From NCBI GenBank assembly GCA_964428185.1, contig CAYRXH010000127.1, positions 1 to 5,829 of the forward strand: a DNA stretch of 5,829 bases. Direction: 5' to 3'. The position numbers were made by a program, and so were the translations under genes. The DNA is from CAYMAZ01 sp964428185 (GTDB taxonomy: Bacteria > Bacteroidota > Bacteroidia > Bacteroidales > DTU049). A model generated the notes under the pieces. That model searched no databases, had not been told where the DNA came from, and was given only the letters and a program-made list of their open reading frames with translations. Positions 1 to 5,829 of this stretch are shown here, one piece after another. Within the stretch, counting starts at the first letter, position 1, and every line of letters begins with the position of its first letter.

Positions 1-174
1 AGGGTCTTCCATTCTCTTTTTTTGGGAGTTTTATTTTTGCACAAACCAATGAAAATATCTAAATTTAAAAAACTAAATAACTTACATTCAGAATAATTAT
101 GGTTTAAGTTTTTTTTATTTTTATCGGACAACAATGGGATTTTTCATAATTTTGTAATTTACTAAACATCACTT
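1..174. other. AT-rich upstream region of the GH18 gene
   Basis: This region is very AT-rich with several T and A runs, and I see no convincing gene in it. The three forward frames are open from the window edge only to about 96, 52 and 62, which is too little to tell whether the tail of an upstream gene is present. A reverse-strand ATG at 10-12 would leave the window after four codons. The only element I can support is the candidate promoter at 147-154. Confidence 0.5.
147..154 (+). promoter_or_regulatory. Candidate Bacteroidota -7 box for the GH18 gene
   Basis: TAATTTTG matches the Bacteroidota -7 consensus TAnnTTTG exactly and ends 20 bases before the ATG at 175. Transcription would then start about 10-15 bases before the start codon. 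The expected -33 TTTG is not clear: the corresponding region around 119-127 reads TTTTATCGG, a weak match at best. No Shine-Dalgarno sequence lies before the ATG (AAACATCACTT), which is common in this phylum. In such AT-rich DNA an eight-base match with two free positions can occur by chance, so the call is moderate. Confidence 0.4.
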
Positions 175-3117
175 ATGAAAACAGGTTTTTTTATATTTGT
201 GTTTTTTTCTGTTACCATTGTAGTTCATTCACAGAATACAATGTCTATCCATAAGGAACAGCTTGAATACTATAATACACTAACTGAACAGCAAATTAAA
301 GAAATGCATACACCTGCAAAGAGAGTTTCAGATTCAAGACCTGAGAAGTCCTGTAATCTAACTCGCATTGTATTTGGATATCATCCATACTGGAGCAATG
401 GTTTAGAAATTAATTACAATTGGAATCTGATTTCAGATTTTGTATATTGTTTTTGGGAATTTTCACCCACAACCGGCAATGTTTCCAATTCTCACAGTTG
501 GGCAACAACTTCTTCAGTAACGAATGCTCAGAACAACGGTGCACGCATACACCTGTGTACAAATTTATTTTCTGATCACGGTACATTTCTGAATAATTAT
601 TCTGCTCGTTCCAACATGATAAATAACCTAATTTCAGCAATGAATCAACGCAATGCTATTGGGGTTAATATTGATTTTGAAGGGGTGGCTTCAATATATA
701 AGGACAGCCTCACCGCTTTTATGATTCAATTGTGTAATGCAGTACATGTCGCAATTCCTGGGTCTATTGTAAGCGTATCATTGCCTGCTGTTGATTGGAG
801 TTCAGTATGGAATATCCCGGTTCTAATCAATTACGTGGATTGGTTTGTTATAATGGGATATGACTACTATTGGAGCGGAAGCGCGCAAGCAGGTCCAAAT
901 AGCCCTCTTTATACCTTTCAGACCAGTTATGACAGAAATTTGTCACGTTCAATGACGTATTATCTGAGTTCAGGGGTTCCGAAGGAAAGACTGATTCTGG
1001 CTGTACCATATTACGGAAGGGAATGGTCAACGGTTTCCAATGCAGTGCCTTCAAATACAATTTCACATATCGGCTCCAGATTCTACAACACCATTAAGAG
1101 TGACCCGGTTACTTACAACAATAGACAATGGGAACCCAACAGCTTTACTCCCTATTATGTAAGGAATACAGGCACTGAATGGCGGCAGTGCTGGACGGAT
1201 GATGAACACAGCCTTGCATACAGATATGATATTGTGAATATGCGTGATATTGGTGGAATTGGAATCTGGGCACTGGGCTATGATGATGGATATTCTGAAC
1301 TATGGAATCTGATTGAAGAGAAATTTACTACTTGTGCTGTTGTGCCTTGCACCGATACAATCTGGGACCTTGGAGGGCCTACAAGGAATTATTACAACTC
1401 CGAATCATTTACCTACACCATAGCTCCGACCAATGCAACCGGACTTAGCCTGAACTTCACATCCTTTGTGCTTGAAAACGGATGGGACACCCTTTTTATC
1501 TATGATGGAAACTCAACTGGCTCTCCATTAATCGGACATTATACAGGATCAAATTCACCCGGACTCGTCAATGCTTCGGGGAACAGTCTTACTTTGAGAT
1601 TTAAATCTGATGTTTCAACGGTTGCTGCAGGATGGCAGGCAATCTGGCAATGTGTTGAGGATAATATTCCTCCTACGACAGTAGTTAGTGTGCCTCCGGG
1701 CTGGGCAACTGCTGATTTTTCTGCTACTTTTACTGACAATGATAATGTTCAACTGAAAGAGAGTTTTTATAATGTTGCTTGTTTTGATACCAATGATGCA
1801 ATGTGGTTGTCAAACACTGCAACAGGTTTTCTGAATGAGCAATTTGATGGTGTTGCTACTCCCGGCTGGACATGGCAAACAGGTTCATGGGGCACAGATG
1901 CAGGTGCACTTAAACAGTCTCTTACCACAAACTCAAACACCAATGCATTTATTTCGGTGCTTCCCTCACCTTCATCAGAGCTTTTTCTCTATCACTGGAA
2001 AATGAAAATCGGAGCAGGTGATGCAAGCAACAACAGAAGAGCAGGCTTGCACTATTTTTGCGATAATCCTACATTTTCTGAAAGAGGAAACAGCTATTTT
2101 GTATATTATCGTGTTGAAAATGCAAAGGTGCAGATGTATAAAACCGTAGGAAATGTGTTTCAGATTAAAACAAATGTTGATTATGCCTTTCAGGCTGATA
2201 CATGGTATGATCTGAAGATTTTGTATAATCGTCAGACAGGCCTGCACCAGACTTTCATCAATAATGAGCTTGTATCATGGTGGATTGACAATGTTCCTCT
2301 TCAGACAGGGGATGGATTGTCTTTGCGAACAGGAAACTGTGAAGCCTGGTATGATGATATCAGGGTGTATCAGAGCAGGGGAGCTTCTGAAGTTGTCACA
2401 GTAGGTGATGATCCTCAGGCACACATCAGATTCCAGAACTCAGATCCAATCTCTCCTTCAGGATTAATCCGTTCTGTTGTTATTGACGATGCAGATTTGT
2501 GGTCAGATGTTGATTCTGTTTATATAAACGTTGATTGGACACCTCCTTCAGACCTGTCAGAGGTAAATGACGGATCAGGAGCAGATGTGGATACCATATA
2601 CACTCAGACTGAAGCTTATGTCAACTGGGATCCTGCCAGTGACCCGCACTCCGGAATCGCTGATTATATGTTCGGATTGGGAACTGCACCGGGGCTGGAT
2701 GATGTTGTCAGTATGACTTCCAATGGTCTGGCTATTTCCGGAGCTTTCAGCTCTCTCAGCCTGAACTGGGGACAAACTTATTATTTTTCTGTTTTTTCAG
2801 TTAACAATGCAGGACTGGATTCAGATACAGTAATCTCAGATGGATTTCTGGTGTATGATATTACCACATTGATTGAGGATGATGACTCAAAGATATTTGT
2901 GTATCCAAACCCTGCAACTGATCAGGTGAATCTGGTTTGTCTATTTGGGGGACAGACAGATTGGACTCTGACAGACGTCAGTGGAAAATTGCTGAAGAAA
3001 GGAACTTCAGTCAGCTCTGTTATCAATGTTCAACTCAGTGAATTTGACTCCGGAACATATTTGATTGTTGTGTTCAACGGAGAAAAGATGCACGTTCTTC
3101 GCCTACTGAAACTCTAG
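175..3117 (+). CDS. Secreted GH18 glycoside hydrolase with CUB, ConA-like and FN3-like modules and T9SS tail
   Basis: Likely secreted hydrolase of beta-1,4-linked N-acetylglucosamine polymers (chitinase, endo-N-acetylglucosaminidase or peptidoglycan glucosaminidase; the substrate cannot be read from sequence). Residues 1-20 form a Sec signal peptide ending HSQ, which supports this start. A GH18 barrel spans about 64-385. It begins with VFGYHPYW, carries the active-site strand GVNIDFE (163-169; E169 the likely acid, D167 its partner), then MGYD (227-230), and ends at GIGIWALGYD (361-370, W365). The fourth-from-E Asp of the classical DxxDxDxE motif is Asn165. A CUB domain follows (about 392-493, with DTLFIYDG at 438-445). 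Next come an Ig-like segment (about 499-540), a concanavalin/LamG-like jelly roll (about 555-735), a second Ig-like segment (about 738-787) and an FN3-like domain (about 788-895). The tail (about 900-980) has VYPNPA (909-914), DVSGKLLKKG and FDSGTYLIVV, a textbook T9SS type A sorting signal, so surface attachment or release is expected. T7 runs near 186-192 and 202-208 lie in the signal-peptide codons. The stop overlaps that of the convergent neighbour. The GH18 and T9SS assignments are firm; the middle modules less so. Confidence 0.93.
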   Translation: MKTGFFIFVFFSVTIVVHSQNTMSIHKEQLEYYNTLTEQQIKEMHTPAKRVSDSRPEKSCNLTRIVFGYHPYWSNGLEINYNWNLISDFVYCFWEFSPTTGNVSNSHSWATTSSVTNAQNNGARIHLCTNLFSDHGTFLNNYSARSNMINNLISAMNQRNAIGVNIDFEGVASIYKDSLTAFMIQLCNAVHVAIPGSIVSVSLPAVDWSSVWNIPVLINYVDWFVIMGYDYYWSGSAQAGPNSPLYTFQTSYDRNLSRSMTYYLSSGVPKERLILAVPYYGREWSTVSNAVPSNTISHIGSRFYNTIKSDPVTYNNRQWEPNSFTPYYVRNTGTEWRQCWTDDEHSLAYRYDIVNMRDIGGIGIWALGYDDGYSELWNLIEEKFTTCAVVPCTDTIWDLGGPTRNYYNSESFTYTIAPTNATGLSLNFTSFVLENGWDTLFIYDGNSTGSPLIGHYTGSNSPGLVNASGNSLTLRFKSDVSTVAAGWQAIWQCVEDNIPPTTVVSVPPGWATADFSATFTDNDNVQLKESFYNVACFDTNDAMWLSNTATGFLNEQFDGVATPGWTWQTGSWGTDAGALKQSLTTNSNTNAFISVLPSPSSELFLYHWKMKIGAGDASNNRRAGLHYFCDNPTFSERGNSYFVYYRVENAKVQMYKTVGNVFQIKTNVDYAFQADTWYDLKILYNRQTGLHQTFINNELVSWWIDNVPLQTGDGLSLRTGNCEAWYDDIRVYQSRGASEVVTVGDDPQAHIRFQNSDPISPSGLIRSVVIDDADLWSDVDSVYINVDWTPPSDLSEVNDGSGADVDTIYTQTEAYVNWDPASDPHSGIADYMFGLGTAPGLDDVVSMTSNGLAISGAFSSLSLNWGQTYYFSVFSVNNAGLDSDTVISDGFLVYDITTLIEDDDSKIFVYPNPATDQVNLVCLFGGQTDWTLTDVSGKLLKKGTSVSSVINVQLSEFDSGTYLIVVFNGEKMHVLRLLKL

Positions 3118-3133
3118 CGAATCATGATTTTTT
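3098..3133 (+). terminator. Possible imperfect terminator-like hairpin over the GH18 stop codon
   Basis: TTCGC at 3098-3102 can pair with GCGAA at 3117-3121. Allowing one bulged C, the stem extends by TA/TA to seven base pairs around a nine-base loop, and it spans the TAG stop. A run of six T lies at 3128-3133, about seven bases after the stem, further away than in a standard intrinsic terminator. There is no intergenic space here, so any terminator of the GH18 transcript must lie within the opposing gene. Pairing is by eye only. Confidence 0.22.
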
Positions 3134-5273
3134 GTGAATGATTGTTCGCCTGTGATTGAACATTCAGCACATAAATTCCGGAATCAAATCCATCAGTAAA
3201 GATTTTTTGTTTGATATAATCAGTGCGGCTGTCAAAACTCATTTGGAAGATTGTTCTGCCATGTGCATCTGATATTGAAATGGTATATTGAATTTCAGGA
3301 ATAGCATCAAACATAACTTCAATATATCCTGCCTCAGTAGTATTGTCAGCCACAACCATGTTGAACTCATGTGTCTCACCGCATTCAACTGCTATCATTT
3401 TAGAATAGGTAGTCTCACCGTTAAAGTCAGTTTGCTTTAACTGGTAGTACACTTTTCCGGTTTCTGCTTCCTGATCTTTGTATCTGTATGTTTGAAGCTG
3501 GTTGCTGTTACCCTGACTTATTACCCAGCCAATAGTTTTAAACATGAATCCGTTATATGATTTCATTACGGAATAATAATCATTGTTTGTTTCACTGGCA
3601 GTGACCCATTGAAGAGTAGTATTGCCGTCAACACATGAGCCTTCAAATGACACATATTCAACAGGCAGAGGAGGAAGTGAGTCGCAATCTTCAAAAACAG
3701 CACCATTTGTTAAGGTGAAATTCAGGTCATATCCGCCAGCTGTCGCTGTCCAGTTATTGACAAGTAAAAAGAAAGCATCTCCTGCATACACATCATAGGT
3801 GGCAACCCATGCATCTCCATATGTATCTTCTGAAGCATCCATGGCCCCGTTTCCCATTCCGGTATTTCCGGGATTCGAGGCAAAGGAACACCTGACGGGA
3901 GATCCAAGGCTTGCACAATCGGTAGCTTCAAATAAGGCAAAGTCGTAGTCATCAGTTCCAATATTTGGTGTAATGGTTAGCCCTAGTGTGCCATCCTGAG
4001 TGAATTCAAAATAGTACCATGTGGAAAAATTCTCAGATGTAAAACATCCTGAACATGTTGATTCATATCCGGGGCCGTAGCTTGCTCCGGAAAAACTCAA
4101 GTCCCCGCAGGTTGGAATTGAATGCTGGCAATCTGCATTGGTCTGTTCCTGAGCAGCACCGCAATCTACACAATCCAATGTTATGTAAAATCCTCCGGCA
4201 ACAATAGTACCATCACTTCTGAATCTGAAAGTCAGACATCCGTTTGAAGTGCTTGCCACAAATGGATTAGACCATGATCCTTGTAATGTATTGGGTGAGG
4301 CCAGAGTATTTGAGCCTCTCCACAAGATTGTACTGTTTTGAGCAGAACCATCCTGAATATACAGAAAATCAAAGGGGCCATTTTCAATATTCATATATTC
4401 AACGGTTGCTCTTATACATTTTCCGTCAACATTTGGACAGAAGGTTCTGTATATGTAATTGATCCCGTTTGAATACATTCCTCCGGAAGATAGAGTTCCG
4501 TTGTCAGCAAAAACATTGGGAGTAGAAGAACCGCAATCAAGATTGACCATGCAATCACCGAGATATGTGTTTTGTTGGCCTACAGTTGACTGATAAAAAA
4601 CATTTGCCTCGACCCAGCATAATGCAACGTCTACGGTAATTTCCATCCTGTGAGAGTGAGTATTGACACAAGCCGCTGTCCCCAAAAGGGCAACATCAAT
4701 ACCAAATCCATTCACTGGAATACCGCAAACACTATTGGCATCAATGTTTACTCCTGCTCCAATCACGCTGAAGTTGTTTGCAGCTCCGATTAGGGTACCT
4801 GTAAACATCACATTGACCTGTCCGTGTGTTAATGCTCCAACAGGATCAGTTACTACAGGATTCCGTACTGTAATAATACAAGATGTAATTATTGCACCAG
4901 CAGGTATATCACAGTCTCCAACTCCAGGGTTTACACCGGTTGAGAACATAATGGCATTGTTCCAAATGTATGAATCGTTTCTGTCTATTGGCTTATGTGA
5001 AAAAGTTGCTGTCTTTGTGCAGCATCCGCTCGCTTTCACATTTTTATTTGATTGATTTGTAAAATCCTGATACCCTTCACTGATTGTATTAACAGTGTTT
5101 ATCTTATACCAGGTATCTGATGAAGGTTTCTGATCAGAGACAGGTTTAATAATCTGTGTTTCAGATAAATCAGTAAAAGTTGTTTGTTTCACATAATCAT
5201 GATCATGATTATGTTGGGCACTTAATGAAAAAATTATCCCAAGGGTCACGAATAAAAAGAGATGTGTTTTCAT
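3114..5273 (-). CDS. Secreted CUB and PPC-like domain protein with divergent T9SS tail, function unknown
   Basis: I do not recognise a named protein. A Sec signal peptide (about 1-20, ending SLSAQ) fixes the start and is followed at once by HNHDHD (21-26). Residues about 80-225 form a cysteine-containing, probably all-beta region (C84, C85, C121, C132, C183, C202, C219) that I cannot assign; DIPAGAIITSCIITV (122-136) resembles a jelly-roll strand pair. A CUB domain spans about 247-368 (FDFLYIQDG 301-309, LTFRFRSDG 347-355). Residues about 381-530 resemble the PPC-like beta domain frequent in Bacteroidota surface proteins (YYFEFTQDGTLGLTITP, DDYDFALFEATDC, AFFLLVNNW) with several Cys. LPVEYVSFEG to IAVEC (536-631), including TASETNNDYYSV and YYQLKQTDFNGETTYS, is the FN3-like linker typical before T9SS tails. 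The last 85 or so residues (YTISISDAHGRTIF, FDSGIYVLNV, QKIMIR) resemble a type A sorting domain but lack the PNP motif. No catalytic motif is visible; adhesion or ligand binding is an inference. The gene converges on the GH18 gene and has its own promoter. Confidence 0.9.
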   Translation of the reverse strand: MKTHLFLFVTLGIIFSLSAQHNHDHDYVKQTTFTDLSETQIIKPVSDQKPSSDTWYKINTVNTISEGYQDFTNQSNKNVKASGCCTKTATFSHKPIDRNDSYIWNNAIMFSTGVNPGVGDCDIPAGAIITSCIITVRNPVVTDPVGALTHGQVNVMFTGTLIGAANNFSVIGAGVNIDANSVCGIPVNGFGIDVALLGTAACVNTHSHRMEITVDVALCWVEANVFYQSTVGQQNTYLGDCMVNLDCGSSTPNVFADNGTLSSGGMYSNGINYIYRTFCPNVDGKCIRATVEYMNIENGPFDFLYIQDGSAQNSTILWRGSNTLASPNTLQGSWSNPFVASTSNGCLTFRFRSDGTIVAGGFYITLDCVDCGAAQEQTNADCQHSIPTCGDLSFSGASYGPGYESTCSGCFTSENFSTWYYFEFTQDGTLGLTITPNIGTDDYDFALFEATDCASLGSPVRCSFASNPGNTGMGNGAMDASEDTYGDAWVATYDVYAGDAFFLLVNNWTATAGGYDLNFTLTNGAVFEDCDSLPPLPVEYVSFEGSCVDGNTTLQWVTASETNNDYYSVMKSYNGFMFKTIGWVISQGNSNQLQTYRYKDQEAETGKVYYQLKQTDFNGETTYSKMIAVECGETHEFNMVVADNTTEAGYIEVMFDAIPEIQYTISISDAHGRTIFQMSFDSRTDYIKQKIFTDGFDSGIYVLNVQSQANNHSQKIMIR
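5191..5214. repeat. Perfect 24-base palindrome inside the start of the CUB/PPC-like gene
   Basis: Bases 5191-5202 (ACATAATCATGA) are followed directly by their exact reverse complement at 5203-5214, with no spacer. On the reverse strand it encodes the HNHDHDY stretch just after the signal peptide, about 60-80 bases into the mRNA. Alternating CAT and GAT codons favour self-complementarity (CATGAT against ATCATG), so the protein motif alone explains part of it. The outer bases extend the symmetry into the His-Asn and Tyr-Val codons. Confidence 0.9.
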
Positions 5274-5303
5274 GATTGGAGGGTATTTTGAATAATATTA
5301 AGA

Positions 5304-5336
5304 CAAATATAACACCTTAATGTCTAATAATGCAAA
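5304..5336 (-). promoter_or_regulatory. Bacteroidota-type promoter of the CUB/PPC-like gene
   Basis: Read on the reverse strand, TTTG at 5336-5333 is followed after 21 bases by TATATTTG at 5311-5304. Both boxes match the Bacteroidota primary sigma consensus (TTTG at -33, TAnnTTTG at -7), and the spacing falls in the usual 19-21 range. The -7 box ends 30 bases before the ATG, giving an expected leader of roughly 20-27 bases. That leader has no Shine-Dalgarno sequence; the bases just before the ATG read CCCTCCAATC, the complement of an SD rather than an SD. Confidence 0.65.
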
Positions 5337-5340
5337 TTAC

Positions 5341-5514
5341 TGGAGTTAAAAATTGTATTATATAGATAGGTGTTAGAGTATAGGCTCATTTCCGCATGGG
5401 AATATTGGTCTGAGTATTGAGTAAAAACACATATTTATTTATGAATGTTGAGATGATTTTTTCCTTTTTTGAAAGGGAAGCATTATGATTATTTATTGTA
5501 ATATCAGTCACACT
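5341..5514. other. Intergenic stretch without recognisable features
   Basis: I see no gene, promoter pair or RNA gene in this stretch. A short weak hairpin can be drawn at 5461-5479 (TTCC...GGAA, eight pairs including one G-U). It is not followed by a T run on either strand, so I do not call it a terminator. Together with the flanking elements, the whole span 5274-5829 lacks any intact gene of ordinary length. Confidence 0.55.
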
Positions 5515-5668
5515 ATGAGTACCCAGACCATGCATTTCAGGGATTTTTGTTGAATCATTAAAAACCGAAGATTTGCTTTGAATTCTTGAGGAATTATCAT
5601 CCTATACAGAAAAATTTCCTGAATTATTCTGTGCTGATGTGAAAGTAGCAATCAGAAAAATGCACTAA
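5515..5668 (+). pseudogene. Possible short decayed ORF of unknown function
   Basis: From the ATG at 5515 the reading gives MSTQTMHFRDF, then a stop at 5551-5553. If one T of the run at 5544-5548 is skipped, the reading continues as VESLKTEDLL, meets an in-frame TGA at 5579-5581, and goes on as ILEELSSYTEKFPEL and further residues to AIRKMH, with a TAA at 5666-5668. The combined product would be about 50 residues, acidic and probably helical. This is the most protein-like reading of the region, but it needs one frameshift and one nonsense change. No Shine-Dalgarno or promoter match precedes it, and I do not recognise a family. It may equally be chance in non-coding DNA. Confidence 0.2.
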
Positions 5669-5713
5669 ATAATCAAAAAACTGTTAAAAAAATGAGTTTT
5701 ACATGTGTTATAA

Positions 5714-5727
5714 AATGAAATTTCATT
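5714..5727. repeat. Perfect 14-base palindrome AATGAAATTTCATT
   Basis: A perfect inverted repeat with no spacer lies in the AT-rich region before the right window edge. It could be a binding site for a dimeric regulator of a gene beyond the window, but it is short and built of A/T-rich words, so chance is a real alternative. No partner copy is seen elsewhere in the window. Confidence 0.4.
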
Positions 5728-5811
5728 GTTTGAAACCAATCGAAATGACAATAAATTTTTTTTGTTGATGGTAATAAACATAAATTCAACAAATAAATGC
5801 AACTTTTACAG

Positions 5812-5816
5812 AGGAG
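5812..5816 (+). promoter_or_regulatory. Possible ribosome-binding site for a gene starting beyond the window
   Basis: AGGAG lies in the purine-rich context CAGAGGAGATAAAGATTAAA and ends 13 bases before the window edge. The last two bases are AT, so a start codon could begin at 5828 or shortly after. It is the only Shine-Dalgarno-like sequence seen at a plausible gene start here, and both large genes lack one. Without the downstream sequence this remains a guess. Confidence 0.25.
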
Positions 5817-5829
5817 ATAAAGATTAAAT

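Noticed and set aside
1..12. Possible divergent gene starting at a reverse-strand ATG at 10-12
   Set aside because: A purine-rich stretch precedes the ATG, but only four codons lie in the window, so coding cannot be judged.
1..96. Forward open frame from the window edge to a stop at 94-96
   Set aside because: It has only about 31 codons of Phe/Leu/Lys-rich AT-driven composition, with no recognisable C-terminal motif; the other forward frames look similar.
192..199. Exact TAnnTTTG match (TATATTTG) within the first codons of the GH18 gene
   Set aside because: There is no TTTG at the expected -33 distance. Transcription from here would remove the signal peptide start, and no alternative start codon gives an exportable protein.
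1975..2247. 90-codon reverse open frame inside the GH18 gene
   Set aside because: It is antisense to the jelly-roll region of a clear gene, has no recognisable domain, and its Cys/Ile-rich composition is typical of a shadow frame.
4663..5055. 130-codon forward open frame inside the reverse-strand CUB/PPC-like gene
   Set aside because: It is antisense to a well-supported coding region. Its translation is low in complexity, rich in Pro, Thr and Ile, and has no motif or start signal. It is most simply a shadow of the real gene.
5461..5479. Hairpin TTCC...GGAA in the right intergenic region
   Set aside because: It is short and partly wobble-paired, no T run follows on either strand, and it does not lie downstream of a gene end.

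Overview
The window looks like chromosomal DNA from a member of the Bacteroidota. Three things support this. Both large genes encode Sec-exported multidomain proteins ending in type IX secretion (T9SS) sorting regions. The best promoter matches the Bacteroidota form (TTTG, about 20 bases, TAnnTTTG). Neither start has a Shine-Dalgarno sequence. The DNA is AT-rich, most strongly between genes. The sequence does not allow a genus call.

Layout: 1-174 is an AT-rich leader with a candidate promoter for the first gene. 175-3117 (+) encodes a 980-residue secreted glycoside hydrolase family 18 (GH18) protein with CUB, concanavalin-like and Ig/FN3-like modules and a canonical T9SS type A tail. 3114-5273 (-) encodes a 719-residue secreted protein of unknown function. 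It has a cysteine-rich N-terminal region, a CUB domain, a pre-peptidase-C-like (PPC-like) domain, an FN3-like linker and a divergent T9SS tail. The two genes converge and their stop codons overlap in one CTAG, so there is no spacer between them. 5274-5829 holds the promoter of the second gene, a possible short broken gene, a small palindrome, and a purine-rich ribosome-binding-like stretch that may belong to a gene starting beyond the window.

The two genes are not an operon. They share a CUB domain and the same predicted export route (Sec, then T9SS to the surface or medium). The first is a probable enzyme acting on an N-acetylglucosamine-containing polymer such as chitin, peptidoglycan or glycoprotein glycan. 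The second has no visible catalytic site and could be an adhesin or carbohydrate/protein-binding surface protein. A functional link between them is only an inference. I see no mobile element, CRISPR array, tRNA or rRNA. The points most worth checking are the stop-codon overlap and its alternating inverted repeats, the domain nested inside another in the GH18 protein, the 24-base palindrome encoding a His/Asp cluster, and the degenerate sorting tail of the second protein.
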